63,847 nt of DNA from an uncultured Spirochaetales bacterium (GTDB taxonomy: Bacteria > Spirochaetota > Spirochaetia > Sphaerochaetales > Sphaerochaetaceae). Made by a program: the position numbers and the translations under genes. This document shows positions 1 through 9,156 of this stretch, in pieces. Within the stretch, counting starts at the first letter, position 1; each line of letters starts with the position of its first letter. The notes under the pieces are model-generated. The model had not been told where the DNA came from, did no database searches, and saw only the letters and a program-made list of their open reading frames with translations. The stretch lies in assembly GCA_944390045.1 (NCBI GenBank), contig CALXOO010000009.1, positions 1-63,847 of the forward strand, in the 5' to 3' direction.

Positions 1-3000
1 AGGTACAGGTTGTTCTGCAGATACTTGCCCATATATATCGATGTGTTATTGAGATAGGTGGCCAGCGGAGAGAAGCTGTAGCTCGAGCCGGAACTGGAGA
101 AAACAGCGTCAATCAGGAAGTTCTCGAGAATGCTTGTCCTGAGAGAGAAGATATCGAAGCCCAGAGAATCGCGCACGACGCTGCCGAGATCAGCATAGCT
201 TGAGGTGTTTATCACACCCATGCGGTTGAGCACGTCCACTCCGCTGGTGACAAGGCTCGCCACACTTGAGAGATTGTTTGACCCGTAGGCGCTTTCCGGC
301 AGCAGCGAGGTGCCGAGAATCGACATGATCTCCTCAGTTGACATCGCCGGAGTGCTCTCGAATGTCGGGTTGATGTTGTCAAAACTCGCATTGCGCAGCA
401 CAAGATAGATATCCACCCTCTCACCGTCGCTGTCATAGCTTCTGAGCCTGGCACGGAAGTTCATCCGTATCGCGCTGAGGTCGGCTCCGGACTGGGGAAG
501 GACTATGCTTCCTTCCGTGATGAAGAAGTTCTTCTGGAAATAGTAAATCTCACCGCTTCTGAATGAGAGCGTGCCGTTGATTGCCTTCTCGCCGGTCAGA
601 CTGTCGTACATGAAGTGGAAGGCGACATCCTCATCGAAGTAAGCCCTGACGATGGGCTGCTGTGACAGGGGAAGGACGAAGGAGCAGTTCTGGCGCAGCA
701 CGATGTCAAAGTTGTTGGACACCTCGAAGCGGCTGGGGCTCCACCACTGGGGAAGCGGTCCCATTCCATAGCTCATGCGTGCGTTGTACAGATCAAGTGT
801 TCCTGAGAGGTTTATCTTTGACAGATCGGAGTTTATGGTAAAGTTTCCGCTCACATCCCCGGCTATCTCGATGTTGTAGTTGTATACCGGTACCCGGACA
901 TGGATCGCCTCGTCCTCAGGCACCCAGAGCTCCACGTCATACCAGTCAAGAATGTTCGAGTTGCTCAGCTTCGCCTGAGCGACGGCAAAGCCTCTGTGCA
1001 GTCCGCCGTCATCAGTGTCCACTACGACGACGGGCGTCATGCTCGTGCTGGCATGTCCGTCAACAACTGAGACCTGTGTGTCCCCGACATGAATATAGGC
1101 ATTGTCAAGCCACCACACAGTCATGTCGAAGCCATGACTGCCGCCCTGCCCGTACAGCTTCGTATCCGAGAGCGTCCCGTAGACAGCAAAGTCTCCGTAG
1201 ACCCAGGCCTCGTTCGTGAAGTTCACCAGCGGGACAGGACACATCCAGTTGATGAAGGCCAGATTGAAGTTGATTCCGTCAAGCCGGAGATCAAGGCTGT
1301 CAGGATCAAGCCTTCCGCTGATATGGCCATAGCCGATGCTGTTCTCCTCGACCGTCAGATCCAGCTCCATCGTCGGCAGACTAACGCTTCCGCTCACCAG
1401 ATTTCCGCTAAGGGACAGAAGGTCTGAGACAAGGGACAGTCCGAGAGTCCTGTCGCGGACTGTGATCATATTGTCGATGTTCACTTCATCAAGCTGCAGC
1501 GAGGCATGCCACTCAAGGCTGTCCAGGTTTGTCACAGTGCCGATGACTGCGTCCACTATCGTATCGAAGGGGGAGAAATAGACATTGACAAGTCCTCTTG
1601 CCGTCACGGGATAGACCCTGTCGCGGTTCACCTTGTCATATGACAGGTCAGCATTGAAGCTCAGCAGACCGTCAGGGGCGCTGTAAACCAGACGGGAGGA
1701 AGAGAAGCGGAAGTTGTCTGTCGAGTAGACGATGCTCTGGCTCTCCACTCCCCTCTCGTTGATCAGAACGTCGGCTTCCAGGTCATAGCTGAAGCCGCTC
1801 TCACCTCCGCTGGAGAGGTTGAGCGTTCCGCTGAAGGAGAAGTCGCTGCTGTTCTCACCCCGTCCGATGAGTGTGGTGTTGACCACGGCTGACTGCAGTC
1901 CGAAGCGGTCAAGGGTGAAGTTGTCAAGGATCAGGATGCCGGAGTAGTCCCCGCTGGTCAGGATGAGCGAGAGGTTCGCCCTCTCTCCTCCATTGCCGAG
2001 CGTCATTGCCAGAGTATGTGAGCCTGAGTCATATACGAGCTGGCCGGAGAGAGGCGTGAAGTCATCCTGGACCAGGATGTTGCCGAATCTGATTCCACCG
2101 TTGTCAAGCTGGAGATCGAAACTTACATCAGGCCGGCTGTGTACAAAGCCCATGTTGTGAATGATGAAGCCCTCGCTGCGTCCGCTGTATGTCTGGGCGG
2201 CCAGATCGAATGTATACTGGAAACGCCCGTCGATCGAGGCATGTCCCGCAGCATAGGGAGATAGTGAAGGCAGCTCGAAATTCGTGAAGCTGATCCACAG
2301 CCCGAAATTCTCAGAAAAGTCTATTGAGAGATCGAGCCCGGAAGACGAGAGCACGAAGGAGCCCTGGCTGAAGTCCAGAGTCAGGGAGAACGGATAGACA
2401 GTGGAGCCGCTTCTCAGCTCTCCCGAGCTGGTCACCATGCCCTGAGCGCCCCAGTTGATTGATCCTCTCAGATAGCTGTTCTCAAAATATGGGATCGAGG
2501 CGTTGAGGTAGTATTCATTGCCGCTGTCAAGCGAGAAGTCTATATTGAGGATGCGGCTTCCGCTGTCCGTAAGCTCCAGTGCCAGCGTGCCCTGAGGCAG
2601 CAGGCTGTCAAGGTTGAGATAGCCGCTGTAACTCAGGCGCAGCCACTGGGTCGTGACCGTGAAGTAGTCGATTCCCAGTCTCTGGCCGTCGCTTGAAGCG
2701 CTGATGGAGCTTGCCAGGTTGAAAGTGTACTGGTTGAAATGGATGTTGCCGATGGCCAGTGAGCCGAGAAGAGTTCCTGCGGAGAGTGGAGAGGCAAGTG
2801 TGGCGCCGGACAGCTCGAAGGAGCCGTTGAGAACCGTATCAGAGCCGATATACGCCTCAAGTATCGGAGCATAGAGCCTGACTGCGGGCAGGAACTGGTC
2901 AAGCTGAAGTGAGTTGATCTCCAGCCGGAGTCCCTGATCCAGTGCAAGCAAGACCTCATCAGAATAGCGTGCGCTGCCGGAAAGCACTCCGTCATTATAG

Positions 3001-4409
3001 TCAAGTACGGCCGTGATGGGAGAAGCGAGGAGAGGAATGTCAAGCGAGTTGACAGTCAGCCTGCTGTCGCCCACGCCCTCCGCGTCTATAGTGGTCGAAA
3101 GAGAGAGAGAAAGCGATGTGCGGTCAAAGAAGGCTGTGCTGCTCCGGCCGGAAAGCTGCATGGAGGCATCCAGCACGTTCAGCTCACCGTTTGACTGTCC
3201 GCTTGCCGAGAAGGAGGCACCCTCCACTGCTGAGAAGAGGCCCTTAGTGATTCCGCCAAGGCCATCAACACTCAGTCCGGAGGCGTTCAGCGTATATGTC
3301 AGCTGGCTGGAAACGGAAAGCACTGCGGACAGGCGCTCCAGACGCCCGCTCACATTTCCGTAGCTGAACTCCAGACTTCCGCGTCCGTCTGCGGTCATCC
3401 GGTCAGAATCGCTTCCGAGACGGTATGCGAGATCGAGTCTGGGCAGCGTACTCTCAAGACCGCCGGCTGACAGTGCGAGTTCCATGAGCACAATGTCAAA
3501 GCCCTCCTTGAGCGCATTGAGGCTGATCCTGCCCAGTCCTGCCCTGATATCCCGGTAAATGAGCGCAGTATCATATGCTGAGAGGACAAGCGGAAGGTGT
3601 CTGATGTCCAGAGATGACAGCGATTCGAAATCAAGTGCCAGTGCGACATTCCCGGTGGAAAGCTCCAGCTCTCCGTAGTTCAGGTCCACGCTGTCAAGCG
3701 ACAGTCTCGTGCTGTAGCCTTCCCCGTCATGAGCCAGCGAGAGCGAGAGGTTTGAGGCGGACAGTCCCGCATCGACCAGGCTGACCGAGATGCTGGGCGC
3801 GCTGAAGACAAAGCGCTCAAGCCTCAGTCCCTCATGCAGTGAGAGATTCATGCGCAACCTGTCGAATGAGAGATGAGCGCCCAGACGGAGCGTGAAATCC
3901 TCGACGTTCACTGAATACGAGAGCGGGTAGAATGGCTGGTCAGAGAATGCCTGGATGGTGGACTCAAGGCTGTTGATCAGACGGTTGACATCCTCCAGTG
4001 TCAGGGTCGGCCCGTCCTGCCCTGCCCCGCTACCGGAACCGATGCCCTCCAGGTCGACAAGCAGTCCGTTGACGTCGACCTCGACACGGCCGCTGCCGCT
4101 TATCCAGGCCCAGATCATCGACAGCGGGTTCATGTACAGCGTGAGGGAATCAATCTCGACAATGTTTTTCCCGTCCAGTCCGACAGCTATGTCGTTGATC
4201 CTGACACGCTGCGAGAGGTTGCGGTCAATTGATGAGAAGGAGATGTCGACGGGAAGCCTGCCCTCAAGGCTGTCCAGCGCCTGTGTCGCGATGAGATAGC
4301 CGGGAGAGTCTATGCCGAGCGTGAAGACGCAAAAGAGCGTGGCGAGTGCAAAGCATGACAACACCAGAATTGATATAACTATGGTCGAAAGCGTCGTATG
4401 GTACTTCAT
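1..4409 (-). CDS. TamB-like (AsmA/DUF490) envelope protein, C-terminus beyond the window
   Basis: The reading frame is open from ATG 4409 to the left edge, about 1,469 residues, with no stop. It starts with one hydrophobic N-terminal anchor (about residues 8-27), followed by a very long Ser/Leu/Asp-rich, beta-strand-like repetitive body. The last part contains the STEEIMSILG stretch and short amphipathic strands typical of the TamB C-terminal domain. TamB/AsmA-type proteins bridge the inner and outer membranes and are implicated in lipid transport or outer-membrane protein assembly. A weak SD (AAGGCGAG) abuts the ATG. A TATACT box lies 14 nt upstream, with TTTCAG 17 bp before it. The gene is divergent from tmk. 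The family call rests on architecture and the C-terminal motif. No TamA/BamA partner is visible, but it could lie to the left. Confidence 0.78.
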   Translation of the reverse strand, partial: MKYHTTLSTIVISILVLSCFALATLFCVFTLGIDSPGYLIATQALDSLEGRLPVDISFSSIDRNLSQRVRINDIAVGLDGKNIVEIDSLTLYMNPLSMIWAWISGSGRVEVDVNGLLVDLEGIGSGSGAGQDGPTLTLEDVNRLINSLESTIQAFSDQPFYPLSYSVNVEDFTLRLGAHLSFDRLRMNLSLHEGLRLERFVFSAPSISVSLVDAGLSASNLSLSLAHDGEGYSTRLSLDSVDLNYGELELSTGNVALALDFESLSSLDIRHLPLVLSAYDTALIYRDIRAGLGRISLNALKEGFDIVLMELALSAGGLESTLPRLDLAYRLGSDSDRMTADGRGSLEFSYGNVSGRLERLSAVLSVSSQLTYTLNASGLSVDGLGGITKGLFSAVEGASFSASGQSNGELNVLDASMQLSGRSSTAFFDRTSLSLSLSTTIDAEGVGDSRLTVNSLDIPLLASPITAVLDYNDGVLSGSARYSDEVLLALDQGLRLEINSLQLDQFLPAVRLYAPILEAYIGSDTVLNGSFELSGATLASPLSAGTLLGSLAIGNIHFNQYTFNLASSISASSDGQRLGIDYFTVTTQWLRLSYSGYLNLDSLLPQGTLALELTDSGSRILNIDFSLDSGNEYYLNASIPYFENSYLRGSINWGAQGMVTSSGELRSGSTVYPFSLTLDFSQGSFVLSSSGLDLSIDFSENFGLWISFTNFELPSLSPYAAGHASIDGRFQYTFDLAAQTYSGRSEGFIIHNMGFVHSRPDVSFDLQLDNGGIRFGNILVQDDFTPLSGQLVYDSGSHTLAMTLGNGGERANLSLILTSGDYSGILILDNFTLDRFGLQSAVVNTTLIGRGENSSDFSFSGTLNLSSGGESGFSYDLEADVLINERGVESQSIVYSTDNFRFSSSRLVYSAPDGLLSFNADLSYDKVNRDRVYPVTARGLVNVYFSPFDTIVDAVIGTVTNLDSLEWHASLQLDEVNIDNMITVRDRTLGLSLVSDLLSLSGNLVSGSVSLPTMELDLTVEENSIGYGHISGRLDPDSLDLRLDGINFNLAFINWMCPVPLVNFTNEAWVYGDFAVYGTLSDTKLYGQGGSHGFDMTVWWLDNAYIHVGDTQVSVVDGHASTSMTPVVVVDTDDGGLHRGFAVAQAKLSNSNILDWYDVELWVPEDEAIHVRVPVYNYNIEIAGDVSGNFTINSDLSKINLSGTLDLYNARMSYGMGPLPQWWSPSRFEVSNNFDIVLRQNCSFVLPLSQQPIVRAYFDEDVAFHFMYDSLTGEKAINGTLSFRSGEIYYFQKNFFITEGSIVLPQSGADLSAIRMNFRARLRSYDSDGERVDIYLVLRNASFDNINPTFESTPAMSTEEIMSILGTSLLPESAYGSNNLSSVASLVTSGVDVLNRMGVINTSSYADLGSVVRDSLGFDIFSLRTSILENFLIDAVFSSSGSSYSFSPLATYLNNTSIYMGKYLQNNLY

Positions 4410-4481
4410 CTCGCCTTTGAAACAGTATAGACTATCGGGAACCAAACTGAAATATACATTATTGTGATCCGGGGGCAAATA

Positions 4482-5078
4482 ATGGAAAACATAATTCCGT
4501 CACTCATCGTTTTCGAAGGCCTTGACGGCAGCGGCAAGAGCACACAGGCCGGACTGCTTGCAAAGGACCTCAGTGCCTCCGGCCGCAGGACCGTGCTCAC
4601 CGCCGAGCCCACTGACCGGCCGATAGGACGGCTGGTGAGGCAGGTGCTCAGAGGAGAGGTCAGGACAAGCCCGAGGGCACTTGCCCTCCTCTATGCCGCA
4701 GACAGGAGCGATCATCTGATGTCTGTAAGAAGCTGGTGCGAAAGCGGAAACACCGTGATTGCGGACCGTTACTTCTATTCCTCCCTGGCCTACCAGGGCG
4801 TGAGCGAGGACATGGACTTTCTCAGGCTGATCAACGCCTATCCTCATGCGGAAAAAGTCATCTTTGTCGACACCCCGGCTGAGGAATGCATGAGACGCAT
4901 AGACGCCAGGGGCGGAGAAAAGGAGCTTTTTGACAGGATCGAGTATCTGGAAAAGGTAAGGAATAACTTCAAGCTTGTCTTCTCCGGCCTGCCGGACTAT
5001 GTATCATTCCTTGAAGTTGACGGCCTCCTGCCCGTCGAGGAGCAGAGGCGCATCATTTCCGCTTTCATCAGCAGATGA
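4482..5078 (+). CDS. tmk: Thymidylate kinase
   Basis: Phosphorylates dTMP to dTDP using ATP, an essential step in dTTP synthesis. The protein is 198 residues, normal for the family. The P-loop GLDGSGKST is at residues 13-21, and the DRY motif of the nucleoside-binding site is at 95-97 followed by SSLAYQG. I chose ATG 4482 because the usual N-terminus (hydrophobic strand, then EGLDGSGKS) begins there and GGGGGC lies just upstream. An in-frame GTG at 4464 would add six residues without a better ribosome site. It is convergent with queA and their 3' ends overlap by 11 bp. It is the only plus-strand gene in the first 11 kb. Confidence 0.95.
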   Translation: MENIIPSLIVFEGLDGSGKSTQAGLLAKDLSASGRRTVLTAEPTDRPIGRLVRQVLRGEVRTSPRALALLYAADRSDHLMSVRSWCESGNTVIADRYFYSSLAYQGVSEDMDFLRLINAYPHAEKVIFVDTPAEECMRRIDARGGEKELFDRIEYLEKVRNNFKLVFSGLPDYVSFLEVDGLLPVEEQRRIISAFISR

Positions 5079-6105
5079 ACATCGCATCCCCATAACTGAA
5101 AAAGCGGTAGTGCCGGGCTATGGCATGCTCATATGCCGCCATTATGTGTTCCCTGCCCGCAAGCGCACTGACAAGCATCAGAAGCGTGGACTCAGGCGTA
5201 TGGAAGTTGGTCAGCAGCCTGTCCACTGTCCTGAAGCGGTATGGCGGGTGGATGAAGATGTTTGTCCTTGCCGTGCCGGCCCTTACAAGTCCGTCTTCTC
5301 CTGTGGCGCTCTCCAGTGTCCTGACGCTGGTCGTCCCGACGGCGACTATGCTCTTTCCCGCAGCCTTCGCCGCATTTAGCGCGGATGCGACACTGTCCGT
5401 CACCGTATAGCGCTCATAGTGCATATGGTGATCCTCTATGTTCTCACTCCTCACAGGCAGGAAGGTTCCGGCCCCGACATGGAGCGTCACCTCGAGAATC
5501 TCGACACCCTTCGCCCTTATCTCATCAAGGATGGCCGGAGTGAAGTGCAGTCCGGCAGTCGGACTCGCGACACTGCCCTCCTGGCTTGCATAGACAGTCT
5601 GATAGCGGCTCTCGTCAGCGAAAGTGTCCTCCCTCTTTATGTACGGAGGCAGAGGGACATGGCCGCAGCGCTGGAAGAAGTCCTCATCAAGCACGCCGTC
5701 AAAGGCGACTCGCTTCGTTCCGTCCCCGTTCTCATCAACTATCCGTGCCCTGCAGTAAAGAGCGCCGTCCCTGTCGAAGAATGTATAGGTCCGGCCCGGC
5801 TTCTGCTTCCGGCTCTTGGTCACCATCGCATTCCAGCTGTGGTCCTCATTCTCCTCCAGAAAAAGAAACTCAACCTTCCCTCCGGATTCCGTCGATGCAT
5901 AGACACGGGCCTTCCTGACGCGTGAGTTGTTGACGACAAGCACGGAGCTGGGATCGATCAGAGAGGGAAAGTCCCTCATCATCATGTCCCTGTATTCTCC
6001 GGTCTTCCGGTCCAGCACCAGCAGTCTCTCATCACCGCGCCTGGCAACCGGCTCCTGGGCGATGAGTTCCTGCGGAAGGTCAAAATAATAATCCCTGGTC
6101 AGCAT
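5068..6105 (-). CDS. queA: S-adenosylmethionine:tRNA ribosyltransferase-isomerase QueA
   Basis: Transfers and isomerises the ribosyl moiety of SAM onto 7-aminomethyl-7-deazaguanine in tRNA to form epoxyqueuosine. The 345-residue product has the family's start (MLTRDYYFDLPQELIAQ), a central TAGLHFT segment and the C-terminal YGDAMFI signature. ATG 6105 was preferred over an ATG 39 nt upstream because GGGAGAG lies just before it and homologues begin with this sequence. The start is 26 bp inside the end of ruvB, which suggests translational coupling. It is the last gene of the minus-strand Holliday-junction cluster. Confidence 0.95.
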   Translation of the reverse strand: MLTRDYYFDLPQELIAQEPVARRGDERLLVLDRKTGEYRDMMMRDFPSLIDPSSVLVVNNSRVRKARVYASTESGGKVEFLFLEENEDHSWNAMVTKSRKQKPGRTYTFFDRDGALYCRARIVDENGDGTKRVAFDGVLDEDFFQRCGHVPLPPYIKREDTFADESRYQTVYASQEGSVASPTAGLHFTPAILDEIRAKGVEILEVTLHVGAGTFLPVRSENIEDHHMHYERYTVTDSVASALNAAKAAGKSIVAVGTTSVRTLESATGEDGLVRAGTARTNIFIHPPYRFRTVDRLLTNFHTPESTLLMLVSALAGREHIMAAYEHAIARHYRFFSYGDAMFIC

Positions 6106-7198
6106 TGTCTGCTCTCCCCTTGTATTCAGCTCCGACAAGCTCATAGGCCTTCGGAGTGACCATCCGTCCGCGCGGCGTCCTCATCAGATATCCCTGCTGT
6201 ATGAGATATGGTTCATAGAAGTCCTCAAGTGTCTCAACAGCCTCTCCGACAGAAATCGAGAGTGTCTCTGCTCCGACAGGTCCGCCCTGATAGAAATCGA
6301 TGATTGTCCTGAGGATTGCCCTGTCCTGCTTCTCCAGTCCGTTCTGGTCAATTCCCAGGCGGTCAAGGCCGAACTGAACGACTTCGGTGCCGATCACGCC
6401 GTCAGCCCTCATCACATGCGCGAAGTCTCTCAGACGCTTCAGCAGTCTGTTGGCGATTCTGGGCGTGCCTCTGGAACAGTGGGCAAGCAGGCTGGCGGCC
6501 TCATCGGTGATTGAGCACTTGAGGATGCCTGCCGAGCGCAGGATGATGCTCTTCAGCTCCTCGTCATCATAGTACTCAAGATGTCCTGTGATGCCGAAAC
6601 GCTCAGAAAGCGGCGTCGAGACGGCACCGGCCTTAGTCGTGGCGCCGATGAGTGTGAACTTCGGAAGAGGGATCCTCATTGTTCTGGCACTCGGACCCTG
6701 GCCGATGACCCAGTCTATCTCGAAGTCCTCCATCGCAATATAAAGCATCTCTTCCAGCGCAGGCCTCAGCCTGTGGATCTCATCAATGAAGAAAATCGAG
6801 TTCTCAGTCACGTTCGTGAGAATGCCGGCGAGGTCCTTGGGTTTCTCCAGGGCAGGCGCACTGGTCATTCTCATCTCTGAGTGCATCTCATTGGCTATGA
6901 TGCTGGCAAGAGTGGTCTTCCCGAGTCCCGGCGGTCCTATGAGGAAGGTGTGATCAAGTGCTTCGCCCCTTTCCCTTGCCGCCCTTATGAAAACGGCAAG
7001 ATTCTCCTTCAGCTGCCGCTGTCCCTGGAAGTCCTCAAGGTACTGCGGGCGCAGGATGTTCTCATTCTTCTCATCCGAGGCCTGGAATGTCACTGATACC
7101 GGACTGTCCTCAGGTGAGAAATCTCCGGAGGGATCATCCATCGTGGTCTCGAGTCCGGCGATACTGTAATCGCTGTCTGCCGTCTTTCTCCTGGGCAT
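6080..7198 (-). CDS. ruvB: Holliday junction branch-migration helicase RuvB
   Basis: Hexameric AAA+ motor that drives branch migration of Holliday junctions together with RuvA. The product is 372 residues: Walker A GPPGLGKTT at 88-96, Walker B DEIH at 139-142, an arginine-finger region in the ATPase core, and a C-terminal winged helix with the RTPRGR motif. The N-terminus carries an unusual acidic/Ser-rich extension of about 40 residues before the conserved LRPQYLEDFQGQ segment. It lies 13 bp after ruvA and overlaps queA by 26 bp, so it is probably cotranscribed with both. Confidence 0.97.
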   Translation of the reverse strand: MPRRKTADSDYSIAGLETTMDDPSGDFSPEDSPVSVTFQASDEKNENILRPQYLEDFQGQRQLKENLAVFIRAARERGEALDHTFLIGPPGLGKTTLASIIANEMHSEMRMTSAPALEKPKDLAGILTNVTENSIFFIDEIHRLRPALEEMLYIAMEDFEIDWVIGQGPSARTMRIPLPKFTLIGATTKAGAVSTPLSERFGITGHLEYYDDEELKSIILRSAGILKCSITDEAASLLAHCSRGTPRIANRLLKRLRDFAHVMRADGVIGTEVVQFGLDRLGIDQNGLEKQDRAILRTIIDFYQGGPVGAETLSISVGEAVETLEDFYEPYLIQQGYLMRTPRGRMVTPKAYELVGAEYKGRADNADQGLLF

Positions 7199-7211
7199 TG
7201 AGATCCTCCTG

Positions 7212-7838
7212 TCAGGTCAGGCTTCTGAGGAGAAGCGGGAAGATGTAGTTCTCGCACTCCTCCTTGGTTTTCGACCTGAGATTGTCCTTTTCCTTCGCAA
7301 GCAGCCTGTCAAGCGCCTTGAGCACGGACTTCTTGTCGAAGCCCATGCCGACAAATGATTCTACCACATCTTCGTATGTCCTGGACGACTGTGTCTGTCC
7401 ACTCTGGGCCGCACCCGGTTCATTCTCGTCATAGACAAGCGTGTCACGCAGCTGCAGCACCAGCTTCTGGGCAGTCTTGCTGCCTATTCCGGGAACCCTT
7501 GATAGAGTGCTTATGTCCCTGTTGTCCAGGGCGCGGATGAAATCATTCACGGAAATTGCTGACAGGATCTTCAGTGCCCCCTTGCCCGCTATGCCGGGCA
7601 CTTTGACCAGCTGAATGAAGCAGTCCCTCTCAGCCTTGTCCATGAAGCCGAAGAGCGTCATGGCGTCCTCACGGACCTGGAAGACGGTAAGCACCCTGAC
7701 CGGCTCACGGTTGACATGGGCGCTGAAATAGGCGCTGCAGCGGGCGCTGGTCTCCAGCTGGAACTCCAGCCCGCCTGCGTTTACGACAATTCCATTGGCG
7801 TTGATCTCGACAACCACGCCATTGACGGCGTTGATCAT
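7212..7838 (-). CDS. ruvA: Holliday junction DNA-binding protein RuvA
   Basis: Tetrameric protein that clamps the four-way junction and loads RuvB. The 208-residue product has an N-terminal OB-fold, a central pair of helix-hairpin-helix motifs (VPGIAGKGA and VPGIGSKTAQKL) and a C-terminal RuvB-binding domain, the usual three-domain arrangement. It overlaps the 3' end of ruvC by 4 bp and is followed at once by ruvB. The yebC-ruvC-ruvA-ruvB order is a widespread bacterial arrangement. Confidence 0.96.
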   Translation of the reverse strand: MINAVNGVVVEINANGIVVNAGGLEFQLETSARCSAYFSAHVNREPVRVLTVFQVREDAMTLFGFMDKAERDCFIQLVKVPGIAGKGALKILSAISVNDFIRALDNRDISTLSRVPGIGSKTAQKLVLQLRDTLVYDENEPGAAQSGQTQSSRTYEDVVESFVGMGFDKKSVLKALDRLLAKEKDNLRSKTKEECENYIFPLLLRSLT

Positions 7839-8335
7839 TTGACTGCTCCTTTCATCCTGGCCCTGGTGCTGTTCAGCACCGCATATGTGATGCAGTCAGC
7901 CAGTGCGTCTGCGGCATGGTCCGGTCTGGGGATCTTGTCCATCTTCAGCAGTATTGCGACCATCTGCTGGACCTGATTCTTGTCGGCCCTGCCCATGCCT
8001 GTTATGGCCATCTTGATCTGAAGAGGCGAGAAATACTGGACATCCAGCGAACGGGACTTCATCTCGTGCGTGATGCTTCCGATCACCTTGGCGACTGAGA
8101 TTGAGGACGATATATTCTGTGCGAAATAAATATCCTCTATAGAGACCGCATCTATGGGAAACCTGTCGCACAGCTGGCCGACAGATGTGGCTATCGCATG
8201 AATGCGGTCGGCAAGCGGATGATCTGTACCCGTCCGGATGACACCAAAAGAAACAGGCCGGTAGCGCTGGTTGACGAATTCAACCACACCCCAGCCTGTA
8301 TTGGCCAATCCCGGATCTATTCCCAGGATCGTCAA
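7835..8335 (-). CDS. ruvC: Crossover junction endodeoxyribonuclease RuvC
   Basis: Resolves Holliday junctions by symmetrical cleavage using two metal ions. The product is 166 residues with an RNase H-like fold. Its acidic catalytic residues are visible as D7 (GIDPG), E67 (SIEDIYFA) and D139/D143 (RPDHAADA). The gene starts 3 bp after the yebC stop and overlaps ruvA by 4 bp, so the three are translationally linked. Confidence 0.97.
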   Translation of the reverse strand: MTILGIDPGLANTGWGVVEFVNQRYRPVSFGVIRTGTDHPLADRIHAIATSVGQLCDRFPIDAVSIEDIYFAQNISSSISVAKVIGSITHEMKSRSLDVQYFSPLQIKMAITGMGRADKNQVQQMVAILLKMDKIPRPDHAADALADCITYAVLNSTRARMKGAVK

Positions 8336-8338
8336 GGC

Positions 8339-9079
8339 CTACTCCTCTTCGTAGTCGTCCGGAAGATCGAGATTTGTGGAAACCTGCTGGACATCCTCGA
8401 GATCCTCCAGGCGCTCGACGATTCTCATGACCTTCTGGGCCTTCTCCTTGTCCAGGCTGACAGTCGTGTCCGCGATCTTGTTCACATCCGCACTGTCCTG
8501 CTCGAAGCCGGCGGCCTGCATGGCCTCAAGGACGGAAGCGAAGTCGGATGCACTCGTCGTAACCTCGATGACGCCGTCCTCGGCGCTGACATCCTCGGCT
8601 CCGTTCTCAAGTGCGGCCTCGAAGATCTGGTCCTCAGTGTACTTCGAACCATCATATGTGATGACACCCTTGGTCTGGAACATGTAGGAAACGCAGCCCG
8701 TGGCGCCGAGTGAGCCGCCAAGCTTGGTCAGAGTGCTCCTGACATCAGCCGCGGTCCTGTTCTTGTTGTCCGTGAGTGTGTCGATGATGATCGCGACTCC
8801 ACCGGGAGCATAGCCTTCATAGGTGAGCTCGTAGAATGTCGTGTTGGCATCCTCTCCGCTTGCCTTCTTGATCGCCCTTTCGATGTTGTCCTTGGGCATG
8901 TTCTCGGCCCTGGCCTTGAGAATGGCCGTGCGCAGTCTAGCGTTGGAATCGGGGTCGGCGCCGCCCATCTTGGCGGCTACTGTGATCTCCTTGATGAGCT
9001 TGGTGAACTTCTGTCCACGCTTGGCATCGGCAAGGCCCTTCTTGTGTTTGATTGTTGCCCATTTGCTGTGGCCTGACAT
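8339..9079 (-). CDS. yebC: YebC/PmpR family transcriptional regulator or translation factor
   Basis: The 246-residue product begins with the hallmark MSGHSKWATIKHKKG and carries the family's three-domain acidic body. Members have been described as DNA-binding regulators and, more recently, as ribosome-associated factors for difficult peptide bonds, so the cellular role is uncertain. A good ribosome site (AGAGGTTTAT) precedes ATG 9079. It is the first gene of the yebC-ruvC-ruvA-ruvB-queA run. Upstream lies a possible promoter containing a GCTAGT/ACTAGC inverted repeat. Confidence 0.96.
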   Translation of the reverse strand: MSGHSKWATIKHKKGLADAKRGQKFTKLIKEITVAAKMGGADPDSNARLRTAILKARAENMPKDNIERAIKKASGEDANTTFYELTYEGYAPGGVAIIIDTLTDNKNRTAADVRSTLTKLGGSLGATGCVSYMFQTKGVITYDGSKYTEDQIFEAALENGAEDVSAEDGVIEVTTSASDFASVLEAMQAAGFEQDSADVNKIADTTVSLDKEKAQKVMRIVERLEDLEDVQQVSTNLDLPDDYEEE

Positions 9080-9118
9080 ATAAACCTCTTGAATGTATTG
9101 AATTGGATTTTTTCGAAC

Positions 9119-9155
9119 GCTAGTTAAACTAGCACAAAGAAATTAAGCGCGTCAA
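9119..9155 (-). promoter_or_regulatory. Possible yebC-ruv promoter with embedded inverted repeat
   Basis: On the minus strand TTGACG (9155-9150) is followed after 18 bp by TAGTTT (9131-9126). The -10 region is embedded in a perfect 6-bp inverted repeat, GCTAGT-TAA-ACTAGC (9119-9133). That position would suit a repressor. The -10 match is weak and no regulator is assigned. Confidence 0.35.
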
Positions 9156-9156
9156 C

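Noticed and set aside
212..4299. Short frames across the TamB-like gene on both strands
   Set aside because: They are antisense or out of frame with a continuous long reading frame with TamB-type composition.
4464..4482. GTG start for tmk
   Set aside because: It adds MIRGQI without improving the SD; homologues begin near ATG 4482.
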